The notes under the pieces are model-generated. The model worked only from the letters and a program-made list of their open reading frames with translations, made no database searches and was not told the DNA's origin. The translations under genes and the position numbers were made by a program. Below are positions 1-11,321 of a stretch of 15,385 nucleotides of DNA, one piece after another; position 1 is the stretch's first letter; each line of letters opens with the position of its first letter. Source of the stretch: Actinomycetota bacterium (GTDB taxonomy: Bacteria > Actinomycetota > Actinomycetes > Streptosporangiales > Streptosporangiaceae); the NCBI GenBank assembly GCA_003140115.1, contig PLIQ01000071.1:1250-16634 (forward strand), given 5' to 3'.

Positions 1-112
1 TCTCTAGCGTTTCCAGCCCTGGAATATTGAATCGTCCCGCAATAGTGCGGATTGAGCTTTGACGTCCAGTTACTCCTGTTACAGGCGCCCGGGACCGTTC
101 GACCGACTGATT
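1..112. other. Non-coding stretch downstream of trpS
   Basis: No gene is supported here. Two small inverted repeats are visible: TTCCAG/CTGGAA at 11-24 and CCGCA-ATAG-TGCGG at 37-50. Either could form a weak hairpin in the trpS transcript, which runs leftward into this region, but neither has a U-run and both stems are short. I do not call a terminator. The stretch does not fold as a tRNA. Confidence 0.4.
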
Positions 113-1120
113 TTAGGAACTCAGCGGGGGGAAGCCGCAGCGATCGCGGACCGCGACCATCGTCTCGCCGGCGATCCTGCGCGCGCGCCGAGCGCCCTCC
201 GCGAGCAGCGCGTCGAGGCTGTCGGGGTCGTCCAGGTACTTGGCCGTCCGCTCCCTGACCGGGGCGAACGTGCCCGCCACGAGCTCGCCCAGATCCTTCT
301 TGAACCCGCCGTAGCCCGCGTCGCCGTAGCGGGCGGCGATGTCGTCGACCGGGTCGCCGGACAGGGCGGAGAAGATCCGCAGCAGGTTGGTCACGCCCGG
401 CTTGGCCTCGTCGTCCGCGCGGACGACCGACTCGGCGTCGGTCACCGCCCGGTTGATCTTGCGCCGGATCACGGCGGGCTCGTCGAGCAGGTCGATGATG
501 CCCTGCGGGGAGGAGGACGACTTGGACATCTTGCTCGTCGGGTCCTGCAGGTCGGTGATCTTCGACACGGCGGGCAGGATGTACGGGGCGGGCACGGTGA
601 ACGTCTCGCCGAACCGGTGGTTGAAGCGCTGGGCCAGGTTCCGCGATAGCTCCAGGTGCTGCCGCTGGTCCTCGCCCACCGGCACCTCGTCGGCCTGGTA
701 GAGCAGGATGTCGGCCGCCTGCAGGACCGGGTAGGTGAAGAGCCCGACCGACGCCTGGTCGGCGCCGCCCTTGGACGACTTGTCCTTGAACTGGGTCATC
801 CGGCTCGCCTCGCCGAACCCGGTCAGGCAGCCGAGCACCCAGTTCAGCTCGGCGTGCTCGGGCACCTCGCTCTGCACGAACAGGATGCACCGCTCCGGGT
901 CGAGGCCGGACGCGAACAGCTGGGCGGCCGCCACCCGGGTACGCCGCCGCAGCGTCTGCGGGTCATACGGGACGGTGATCGCGTGCAGGTCGACTACGCA
1001 GTAAATCGCGTCCCTGGACGCCTGCAGGTCGACCCACTGCCGGACCGCGCCCAGGTAGTTGCCCAGGTGAAACGAATCAGCGGTCGGCTGGATGCCGGAG
1101 AATACGCGAGGAGTGCCCAT
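113..1120 (-). CDS. trpS: Tryptophanyl-tRNA synthetase (TrpRS)
   Basis: Cytoplasmic class Ic aminoacyl-tRNA synthetase of 335 residues that activates tryptophan with ATP and charges tRNA-Trp. The class I signatures are intact: HLGN (the HIGH motif) at residues 18-21 in the context [19 protein letters not shown], and KMSKS at 197-201. The family's VGEDQRQH segment lies at about 148-155. Length is normal for the compact bacterial enzyme. The ATG at 1118-1120 is 11 bp after the guaB3 stop, so it is probably read from the guaB-guaB3 transcript; no strong Shine-Dalgarno is visible before it. The sequence looks like the housekeeping actinobacterial enzyme; I see no feature marking it as a second, antibiotic-resistant copy, but that cannot be excluded by eye. 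Confidence 0.97.
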   Translation of the reverse strand: MGTPRVFSGIQPTADSFHLGNYLGAVRQWVDLQASRDAIYCVVDLHAITVPYDPQTLRRRTRVAAAQLFASGLDPERCILFVQSEVPEHAELNWVLGCLTGFGEASRMTQFKDKSSKGGADQASVGLFTYPVLQAADILLYQADEVPVGEDQRQHLELSRNLAQRFNHRFGETFTVPAPYILPAVSKITDLQDPTSKMSKSSSSPQGIIDLLDEPAVIRRKINRAVTDAESVVRADDEAKPGVTNLLRIFSALSGDPVDDIAARYGDAGYGGFKKDLGELVAGTFAPVRERTAKYLDDPDSLDALLAEGARRARRIAGETMVAVRDRCGFPPLSS

Positions 1121-1131
1121 GGGCGTGAAGT

Positions 1132-3844
<2,713 letters not shown>

Positions 3845-3869
3845 GGTGACCTCGGCCAGGCGGGCTCGG

Positions 3870-5270
3870 TTACCCTCCGGCGAGGAAGGCCAGGTCGGGA
3901 ACGAACTCGGCCGCGTTCACCGTGCCGACGCCGGAGGCCAGGTTGTAGCCGGGACCGGCGGAGAAGCCCCGCACGGTGTACTCGCGGCCGCCTTGGCTGA
4001 ACGCCACGGTGTTGTTGCCGGTGGTGACGTCGACCAGGCCCGGATCGTGCCGCGCGGACATCGCGTACAGGGCGGGGTTGATCAGGCCGAGCGGGTGGTG
4101 GGCCACCTGATCGGCCAGGGCCACGATGCCGGCGAAGAGCGGGGTGGCCTCGCTGGTCCCGCAGGTCGGGTACCAGCCGGCCGCCTCGCCGCCGAAGCTC
4201 TGGTACACGTCGACCGCGCCGTTACAGGCCGCGCTCATCGAGATGTCGGGCACGCCGCGGGACCGGCCCACGACGTTGCGTACCAGGTTCTGGTACGACG
4301 GCCGGGCGAAGAGAACCGACTTCCCGCCACCACCAGCCAGCGGGTTGGGCCCGTTATCGCCGAAGATGAACTGCTGGGCCGGCACGTTGAACGTGTCGTT
4401 CCACACCGTGTCCGGCGACGTGTGGTTGCCGTCTGTGTCCAGGTGCAGCTGGGTACCGCCGACGCCGGTCACCAGCGGGTCGCTGTCCGGCCAGGACGTG
4501 ACGGGGAAGGTGTAGTACGTCTGCCCGTCCAGCCCGACGTCGGCGGCACCGCTATCACCCGCGGCGGTGAGCACCGTGATGTGGTGCCGGTCGGCGTCGA
4601 GGTACGCGCCGCGCAGCGCGTCGACGGCGGCCTTCGAAGGGAAGGTCTGCTCGGTGGCGCTGAAGCTCTGGCTGATCACGTCGCCGAGATGGTGATTGAT
4701 CACGTACTCCTCGGCCCGGATGATCTGCGGGAATCCGGTCACGCCCTCGGTCTCCGCGACCGGCGTCTCGACCAGGAGAATGTTGGCCCCCGGCGCGATC
4801 GTGTGCGCGTACTCCACGTCCAGCGTCGTCTCCCCGGCCCAGCTGACCATCAGGCCGTCGGACGGGTTGTACGGCTGGACAGCGCCGGCGGGCTGGATGA
4901 TCCGAAAGGACGGGGGCGCGGGCAGGCCGAACTGCCCGTCGAAGGTGGCCAGGTCGTTGACGATCGTGGGCGAGCCGAAGGAGTCGACGATGACGATCGT
5001 CGCCCCCTGGCCGTTCACTCCCTTGGCGTAGAGCACGGGAAGGTTGTACGCCTGCTGGATCTGAGCCGGCTCGTAGCACGCGACCTGGAACGTGCTCTCG
5101 CAGTCCGCGGTGGTCGGCGGCTGCCTGGAGCTATGCCCCACGTGCAGCACGCCCGGGTGGATGAGCACGGTCGCCTGCGTAGGGCTCGCTGTCGCTAGGG
5201 CCGGCCCGCTCAGGCCGGCCAGGAGGGCCCCGACGCTGACCGTGATCGCGGCCTTGCCCCTGCGACGCAT
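3870..5270 (-). CDS. Secreted S53 family (sedolisin) serine-carboxyl peptidase
   Basis: Predicted exported endopeptidase of 466 residues; sedolisins usually work at acid pH. A signal peptide is clear: MRRRGK, a hydrophobic core at about 7-23, then ALA-TA near 26-28. The sedolisin triad is in place: Glu147 and Asp151 (GETTLD), oxyanion Asp239 (TAAGDSG) and nucleophile Ser373 (CGTSEATPLFAG). The catalytic fold begins at about residue 66 (YEPAQIQQAYNLP), so only some 40 residues separate it from the signal peptide; the usual 150-190 residue inhibitory propeptide is absent. At the C-terminal Ca site, GYNLASGVG has Asn443 where Asp is usual. I chose ATG at 5268-5270 because AGGGGG precedes it; a TTG start at 5306 would put charged residues before the signal. 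It lies between the groEL terminator and guaB and is probably transcribed alone. Confidence 0.9.
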   Translation of the reverse strand: MRRRGKAAITVSVGALLAGLSGPALATASPTQATVLIHPGVLHVGHSSRQPPTTADCESTFQVACYEPAQIQQAYNLPVLYAKGVNGQGATIVIVDSFGSPTIVNDLATFDGQFGLPAPPSFRIIQPAGAVQPYNPSDGLMVSWAGETTLDVEYAHTIAPGANILLVETPVAETEGVTGFPQIIRAEEYVINHHLGDVISQSFSATEQTFPSKAAVDALRGAYLDADRHHITVLTAAGDSGAADVGLDGQTYYTFPVTSWPDSDPLVTGVGGTQLHLDTDGNHTSPDTVWNDTFNVPAQQFIFGDNGPNPLAGGGGKSVLFARPSYQNLVRNVVGRSRGVPDISMSAACNGAVDVYQSFGGEAAGWYPTCGTSEATPLFAGIVALADQVAHHPLGLINPALYAMSARHDPGLVDVTTGNNTVAFSQGGREYTVRGFSAGPGYNLASGVGTVNAAEFVPDLAFLAGG

Positions 5271-5318
5271 GGTGCCCCCTGCTCCGTGGTGCGGCTCTCG
5301 GATCAAGACCGATCACAC

Positions 5319-5327
5319 ATCGTAGCA
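5319..5327 (-). promoter_or_regulatory. Candidate extended -10 promoter of the S53 peptidase gene
   Basis: The minus strand reads TGCTACGAT here: a TACGAT -10 hexamer at 5319-5324 preceded by TGC, an extended -10 arrangement. It would give a leader of about 40 nt before the ATG at 5270. No good -35 accompanies it. The gene needs its own promoter because the groEL hairpin at 5395-5439 lies just upstream. Confidence 0.3.
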
Positions 5328-5393
5328 ATTGCTCACTGGTACAGCATTTGGCAGATGCGGCAGGGGGAGGAGGAGAGGGGGGCAGACAGCATG

Positions 5394-5439
5394 AAAACCC
5401 GGGTTTCACGACGCTAGGGAGGTCGTGAAACCCGGGTTT
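5394..5439 (-). terminator. Strong hairpin terminator after groEL
   Basis: A perfect 18-bp inverted repeat (arms 5395-5412 and 5422-5439) with a 9-nt loop begins 13 bases past the groEL stop. Read on the minus strand the stem ends in four U residues (bases 5394-5397), a short but acceptable tail for a GC-rich organism. Each arm contains the 12-base palindrome AAACCCGGGTTT. Confidence 0.85.
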
Positions 5440-5452
5440 CGGGGGGTGCGTC

Positions 5453-7081
<1,629 letters not shown>

Positions 7082-7114
7082 TCAACCTACGGTTGGATCG
7101 AGTTCATGGGCGTC

Positions 7115-7145
7115 CGGCGGGGCAGGCTCCTAGCCCGCCCCGCCG
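7115..7145 (-). other. Hairpin in the groES-groEL spacer
   Basis: Arms CGGCGGGGC (7115-7123) and GCCCCGCCG (7137-7145) pair over 9 bp. One mismatch follows, then GGC/GCC with a 5-nt loop. It begins 11 bases after the groES stop and has no U-run. A stem here could mark an mRNA processing or stability element that sets the GroES:GroEL ratio, or a partial terminator; the sequence does not say which. Confidence 0.6.
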
Positions 7146-7156
7146 ATCCGCGAGCT

Positions 7157-7468
7157 CTACTTTTCGATAACGGCGAGCACGTCGCGGGCGGAGAGCACCA
7201 GGTACTCCTCGCCCGAGTACTTCACCTCGGTGCCGCCGTACTTGCTGTACAGCACCACGTCGCCGACCTTCACGTCGATCGGCACTCGCTTGGTTCCCGC
7301 GTCGTCGAAGCGACCCGGGCCCACCGCAAGGACTTCGCCCTCCTGGGGCTTCTCCTTCGCGGTGTCCGGGATCACCAGTCCGGACGCTGTGGTCTGCTCC
7401 GCCTCAAGCGGGCGGACCACAATCCGGTCTTCGAGCGGCTTGATTACTACTTTGGTGGCGGTCGTCAC
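7157..7468 (-). CDS. groES: Co-chaperonin GroES
   Basis: A 103-residue 10-kDa chaperonin that forms the heptameric lid of the GroEL cage. Family landmarks are all present: [37 protein letters not shown] at the start with the mobile loop (about 19-35), [25 protein letters not shown] in the roof and body, and DVLAVIEK at the end. The start is GTG at 7466-7468, preceded by GGGGAGGTCAGATC, an excellent Shine-Dalgarno. It is the first gene of the groES-groEL1 operon, under the CIRCE-controlled promoter, with a leader of about 122 nt. Confidence 0.97.
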   Translation of the reverse strand: MTTATKVVIKPLEDRIVVRPLEAEQTTASGLVIPDTAKEKPQEGEVLAVGPGRFDDAGTKRVPIDVKVGDVVLYSKYGGTEVKYSGEEYLVLSARDVLAVIEK

Positions 7469-7564
7469 GATCTGACCTCCCCCTCCGGAAAGGCTAATGG
7501 TGAGGTTGCTAGAGAGGGCGAACAGGGCGGCCTGCCGTCGCGGGGATCAGACTACCTCGTCGCG

Positions 7565-7591
7565 TTAGCACTCTACACTAGTGAGTGCTAA
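7565..7591. promoter_or_regulatory. CIRCE operator (HrcA binding site)
   Basis: TTAGCACTC at 7565-7573 and GAGTGCTAA at 7583-7591, separated by 9 bases, match the CIRCE consensus exactly. HrcA bound here represses groESL until heat or misfolded protein inactivates it. The predicted transcription start lies at the upstream edge, so the element sits at the very 5' end of the mRNA. hrcA itself is not in the window. Confidence 0.97.
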
Positions 7592-7597
7592 ACCCGA

Positions 7598-7626
7598 ACA
7601 GTAGTGGCACCGGGCGAACTCGTCAA
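7598..7626 (-). promoter_or_regulatory. groESL promoter
   Basis: On the minus strand, -35 TTGACG (7621-7626), a 17-bp spacer and -10 TACTGT (7598-7603). The start point would be at about 7591, the first base of CIRCE. This is the usual layout of HrcA-repressed groESL operons. Confidence 0.8.
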
Positions 7627-7632
7627 CACGGC

Positions 7633-7650
7633 CCGCCGGACAGCCGGCGG
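7633..7650. repeat. Inverted repeat upstream of the groESL promoter
   Basis: CCGCCGG (7633-7639) and CCGGCGG (7644-7650) are perfect complements around the loop ACAG. It lies 6 bp beyond the groESL -35 in the groES/coiled-coil gene divergent spacer. It may be an operator or a chance GC palindrome. The rest of 7469-7770 holds the groES leader, CIRCE, the groESL promoter and the leader of the plus-strand gene; I see no convincing plus-strand promoter (TAGAGT at 7691 is the best -10, without a -35). Confidence 0.4.
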
Positions 7651-7770
7651 CATTTTCGCTCACCGTGCGCAATTGATTACATGAAGCTACTAGAGTTGGC
7701 GGGTGCTGATGCCGTCCGGACTGGTCGCAGGCGGCGGCGGGGCAGGCCACCACCCCTCTGAAGGAGCATC

Positions 7771-9267
7771 ATGGATCAGCCGGGTAACCACTTCCTGCTG
7801 CGCGGGAACCCGACCGGCGCCGCCGACCGCATGCGCGAGCTGCTGGCGCGGACGGTTCAGGACCACGTCACGGACGAGCGGTCGAACGCGGGCGCGCTGG
7901 AGGAGATCCGCCTGCGGATGGAAGGGCTCGAGTGGCTAGTCAAGGAGGTCCGCGAGCGGGAGATCCCGGGGCTGGCCATCCGGCTCGACGGGCTGGCCGG
8001 TCACTTCGACCGGACCGCGCAGCGACCGCCGGGCTGGGCCGAGATGCTGACCGAGCACATCGAGCTGCTCCGCGCGCAGGTGGCGCCGCTGGCCGGGTTG
8101 CACTCGCTGCCGGCCGACGTGGGCACCCTCGCGGAGAACGTCGAGCAGGCCCTGCCGCAGTTGCAGGCGGTGGCCGAGACCATGGGCCAGACCCTGGAGA
8201 CTTTGCTGGGGCAGGACGAGCGGCTGGCCCGGCTCCAGCACAGCGTGGGCAAGCTCCAGCAGAGCATGGAGACGGCGGCGGGCCGGTTCGGCCGGCTGGA
8301 CAAGGCCATCGCCGAGCTGACCCAGCGCACGGCGCAGCTGGACACGCAGATGTCGGCGGTCAGGGGGCGCACCGAGGTGGGGTTCGGCACGCTCACGGCC
8401 GGACTCGACCAGCACGCCGAGGCTACCTCGGCCCAGGTCGGCGAGGCGGCCGAGAAGATGGCCGCCGCCACCCGCGGCCTGGCCGAGACCGTGACCGGCA
8501 TCGGCGGGCAGGTCGACATGCTGGGCGGCCAGGTCCAGGTGGTGCACGGGCGGATCGAGGGGCTGGACGACCGGCTGGCCGAGACCGACGACAAGCTCGG
8601 CTCGCTGGACGCCAAGCTGACCGCCGCCAACGCCAAGCTGACCGCCGCCGACGCCAAGCTGACCGCCGCCGACGCCAAGATGGGGTCGGCCGACGCCCGG
8701 GTGGCCGCCCTGGACACCAAGCTGGAGCGCCTCGACGAACGGCTGGATGACCAGTACGACCGGGTCAGCATCATCGACAAGGGCCTGGTCTCGGTGGACG
8801 GCAAGCTCGGGGCCATGGCGGGCAAGCTCGGCCCGGTGGACAGCAAGCTCAGTGCGGTGGACAGCAGGCTCGGCACGGTCGACGGCAAGGTCGGCGCGCT
8901 CGGCGGCCGGCTGGACGGGCTGGACGGCCGGATGGAAGGCGTGGGCGAGCGGATGACCGCGCTGGACGGGCGGATGGAGAACGTCGGCGACCGGGTGAGC
9001 GCGCTGGGCGGACGGCTGGACTCGGTGGACGAGCGACTGGCCGGGCAGCAGCAGCACCTGGCCGGCCAGCTCGAGCCGCTCACCGACGAGCTGCGCTCGC
9101 GTCCCGGCCAGGCCGAGGTCGCCGACGCCGTGGCCAAGATCGTCGACGCGGCCCAGGGCGAGGTGACCGCGCGGATCGGCTCGCTGGAGGAAACCGTCCT
9201 GACCCTGGCCGAGGCGCTGCTGCGCCCGCAGGGGCACCATGCCGCGGCCCGCGAAGGCGGCCGCTAG
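7771..9267 (+). CDS. Long coiled-coil protein of unknown function
   Basis: I do not recognise a family. The 498-residue product has no signal peptide, no membrane segment and no enzyme motif, so it is probably cytoplasmic. Residues 1-110 look helical and mixed; 110-260 are helical with many Gln/Ala/Leu. From Ile262 to Leu423 there is an unbroken 7-residue register of 23 heptads of the form [L/I/V/M]xx[L/V/A]D-x-[K/R], giving hydrophobic a and d positions with Asp at e and Lys/Arg at g. About 285-303 the repeat is also exact at the DNA level (21-bp units). After a proline-containing break a short helical tail (about 447-485) ends in GHHAAAREGGR. AAGGAG at 7761-7766 supports the ATG. The gene ends in a GCGGCC/GGCCGC hairpin (9244-9264) and is followed 49 bp later by kynU. 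A structural, scaffold or cytoskeletal role is possible but unproven. Confidence 0.88.
   Translation: MDQPGNHFLLRGNPTGAADRMRELLARTVQDHVTDERSNAGALEEIRLRMEGLEWLVKEVREREIPGLAIRLDGLAGHFDRTAQRPPGWAEMLTEHIELLRAQVAPLAGLHSLPADVGTLAENVEQALPQLQAVAETMGQTLETLLGQDERLARLQHSVGKLQQSMETAAGRFGRLDKAIAELTQRTAQLDTQMSAVRGRTEVGFGTLTAGLDQHAEATSAQVGEAAEKMAAATRGLAETVTGIGGQVDMLGGQVQVVHGRIEGLDDRLAETDDKLGSLDAKLTAANAKLTAADAKLTAADAKMGSADARVAALDTKLERLDERLDDQYDRVSIIDKGLVSVDGKLGAMAGKLGPVDSKLSAVDSRLGTVDGKVGALGGRLDGLDGRMEGVGERMTALDGRMENVGDRVSALGGRLDSVDERLAGQQQHLAGQLEPLTDELRSRPGQAEVADAVAKIVDAAQGEVTARIGSLEETVLTLAEALLRPQGHHAAAREGGR
8608..8670 (+). repeat. 21-bp tandem repeat coding DAKLTAA heptads
   Basis: Three copies of a 21-bp unit (8608-8628, 8629-8649, 8650-8670) differ at one base only (GAC to AAC in the second). 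Degenerate copies continue at 8671-8712 and beyond. Each unit codes one coiled-coil heptad (D/N-A-K-L-T-A-A), so copy-number change would lengthen the rod without shifting the frame. Confidence 0.9.
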
Positions 9268-9303
9268 GTGATCGGCCGTATCTAGGGGGCCGGCACTGCG
9301 CGT

Positions 9304-9317
9304 TATCGTGTGCGATA
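9304..9317 (+). promoter_or_regulatory. Possible leaderless promoter of kynU
   Basis: TATCGT at 9304-9309 fits the TANNNT -10 pattern, and its spacing puts the transcription start at about 9316-9317, the A of the kynU ATG. There is no Shine-Dalgarno before that ATG, which fits a leaderless mRNA. No -35 is recognisable. Confidence 0.35.
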
Positions 9318-10546
9318 TGGCCGAGGTGCTGCTGGACCGGGGGTACGCCGGGAAGCTGGACGCGGCGGACTCGCTGGCCGGATACCGTGAGCGGTTCCTG
9401 CTCACCGATCCGGCGCTGATCTACCTGAACGGCAACTCGCTCGGCGCGCTGCCGCTGGCCACCGTGGCGCGGATGGAAACCGTGTTCCGCGAGGAGTGGG
9501 GCACCGCCCTGGCCCGGTCCTGGGACCACTGGGTGGACCTGCCGGCCCGGGCCGGCGACCTGGTGGGCGAGCTGGCCGGCGCCGCACCCGGGCAGGTGAT
9601 CGTCACCGACAACACCACGGTGAACCTGTACAAGCTGGCCGCCGCGGCGCTGGACGCGCGGCCCGGGCGGCACGTGATCATCACCGACGACGACAACTTT
9701 CCCAGCGACCGCTACGTCATGGCCGGGCTAGCCGCCCAGCGCGGCGCGGAACTGCGCCTGCTGGCCACCGACATCAACCAGGGCGTGCACCCGGACCTGG
9801 TGCGCGCCGCGGTGAACGAGGACACGGCGCTGGTGAGCCTGTCCCACGTGGCCTACCGCAGCGGCGCCCTGGCCGACATGGCGGCCATCACCGCGATCGC
9901 CCACCAGGCCGGAGCGCTCATGCTCTGGGACCTGTGCCACTCGGTCGGGGTGGTGCCGGTCGACCTGGACGGCTGCGACGTGGACCTCGCGGTCGGCTGC
10001 ACCTACAAGTACCTCAACGCGGGGCCCGGCGCCCCGGCGTTCGCGTACGTCTGCGCCCGGCTCCGGGAGGTGCTGCGCCAGCCGATCTGGGGCTGGTTCT
10101 CCCAGCGTGACCAGTTCGGCATGGGGCCCAGCTACGACCCGGCGCCGGGCATGGCCAAGTTCATGACCGGCACGCCGTCGATCCCCGGCGTGGCGGCGGT
10201 GCAGGAAGGCGCGCGGCTGCTGCTCGAGGCGGGCCTGGAGCCGATGCGGGCCAAGAGCATGGCGCTGACCGGCTACCTGATCGAGCTGGCCGACGCCTGG
10301 CTGGTCCCGCTGGGGTGCACGATCGCCACGCCGCGGGAGGCCGGCCGGCGCGGCAGCCACGTCAGCTTCTGCCACCCCGACGCCGAGCGGATCGTGGCCC
10401 GGCTGGCCTCCGGCGGCATCATCACCGACTACCGGACCCCGGACCGGTTCCGGTTCGGCCTGTCCCCGCTCACCACGCGCTTCACCGACGTCTGGGACGC
10501 CGCCGACGCCGCCCGGGCGCTCATCGCAGGGGCCGGGCATGGCTGA
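9317..10546 (+). CDS. kynU: Kynureninase
   Basis: PLP-dependent fold-type I enzyme that splits L-kynurenine to anthranilate and alanine. In this 409-residue product the PLP Schiff-base lysine is Lys231 in CTYKYLNAGPGAP. Asp205 in WDLCHSVGVVPVDLDG should hold the pyridine nitrogen. LNGNSLG (37-43) and FPSDRY (128-133) are family signatures, and the C-terminal RFGLSPLTTRFTDV is also typical. I chose ATG at 9317; a GTG at 9308 would add three residues, and neither has a ribosome site. The stop overlaps the kynA start by 8 bp, so the two genes form an operon. No 3-hydroxykynurenine or NAD-branch gene is near, so anthranilate is the likely end product, for tryptophan catabolism or a secondary-metabolite precursor. 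Confidence 0.95.
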   Translation: MAEVLLDRGYAGKLDAADSLAGYRERFLLTDPALIYLNGNSLGALPLATVARMETVFREEWGTALARSWDHWVDLPARAGDLVGELAGAAPGQVIVTDNTTVNLYKLAAAALDARPGRHVIITDDDNFPSDRYVMAGLAAQRGAELRLLATDINQGVHPDLVRAAVNEDTALVSLSHVAYRSGALADMAAITAIAHQAGALMLWDLCHSVGVVPVDLDGCDVDLAVGCTYKYLNAGPGAPAFAYVCARLREVLRQPIWGWFSQRDQFGMGPSYDPAPGMAKFMTGTPSIPGVAAVQEGARLLLEAGLEPMRAKSMALTGYLIELADAWLVPLGCTIATPREAGRRGSHVSFCHPDAERIVARLASGGIITDYRTPDRFRFGLSPLTTRFTDVWDAADAARALIAGAGHG

Positions 10547-11321
10547 GCCCGTCACCTACGCCGGCTACCTGCGGCTGGACCAGCTGCTCGGGGCCCAGCA
10601 GCCCCGGTCGGACGAGCACGACGAGATGCTGTTCATCGTCATCCACCAGATCTACGAACTGTGGTTCAAGCAGCTGCTGCACGAACTGACCAAGCTGCAG
10701 GCCCTGCTCGAGTCCGGCGAGACGACGCACGCCATGCGCACGCTGCGCCGGACGCTGGCCATCTTGAAGATCGTGGTGGCCCAGCTCGACGTGCTGGAGA
10801 CCATGACGCCGACCCAGTTCACCCGGTTCCGGGAGGCGCTGGGCACCTCGAGCGGCTTTCAGTCGGCGCAGTTCCGGGAGCTCGAGGCGGTCCTGGGCCG
10901 CCGGGACCCGATGATGCTGGCGCAGTACGCGGCGGACAGCACGGAGCGGGCCCAGATCGCGGCCGCGATGTCCCGGCCGTCGGTGTTCGACTCGTTCCTG
11001 AGCTACCTGGCCGGCCAGGGCTTCGACGTGCCCGCGGACGTCCGCGCCCGCGACGTGACCCAGCCGCTGCTGGCCTCGGACGCGGTACAGCAGGTGCTGA
11101 AGAAGGTCTACGACGACGACACCGACGCCACCGCGGTGTGCGAGCTATTGGTCGACCTCGACGAGGGCATGCAGGAGTGGCGGTACCACCACATCAAGAT
11201 GGTGGAGCGGACGATCGGCGCGCGGCGCGGCACGGGCGGCTCGGCCGGTGCCACCTACCTGCAGAGCACGCTGGGGAACCCCACCTTCCCGGACCTGTGG
11301 GCCATGCGGAGCCTGGGGTAA
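10539..11321 (+). CDS. kynA: Tryptophan 2,3-dioxygenase
   Basis: Heme enzyme that opens the indole ring of L-tryptophan with O2 to give N-formylkynurenine, the first step of the kynurenine pathway. The 260-residue, all-helical protein has the family blocks: FIVIHQIYELWFKQ with the distal His36, LETMTPTQFTRFREALG, SGFQSAQFRELE, and the C-terminal GATYLQSTLGNPTFPDLW. The proximal heme ligand is most likely His218 in EWRYHHIKMVERTIG. ATG at 10539 lies inside the end of kynU and is preceded by CAGGGG. Kynurenine formamidase, required before KynU can act, is not in the window. The last 177 bp are also open antisense as the tail of the diguanylate cyclase gene. Confidence 0.96.
   Translation: MAEPVTYAGYLRLDQLLGAQQPRSDEHDEMLFIVIHQIYELWFKQLLHELTKLQALLESGETTHAMRTLRRTLAILKIVVAQLDVLETMTPTQFTRFREALGTSSGFQSAQFRELEAVLGRRDPMMLAQYAADSTERAQIAAAMSRPSVFDSFLSYLAGQGFDVPADVRARDVTQPLLASDAVQQVLKKVYDDDTDATAVCELLVDLDEGMQEWRYHHIKMVERTIGARRGTGGSAGATYLQSTLGNPTFPDLWAMRSLG

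Noticed and set aside
8608..8712. CRISPR-like array
   Set aside because: The units are contiguous 21-bp tandem repeats without spacers, inside a coding frame.
7936..9405. Minus-strand frame with repeated HRAELAVHR-like units
   Set aside because: It is the antisense image of the heptad repeats in the plus-strand gene, which has the ribosome site and the regular coiled-coil register.
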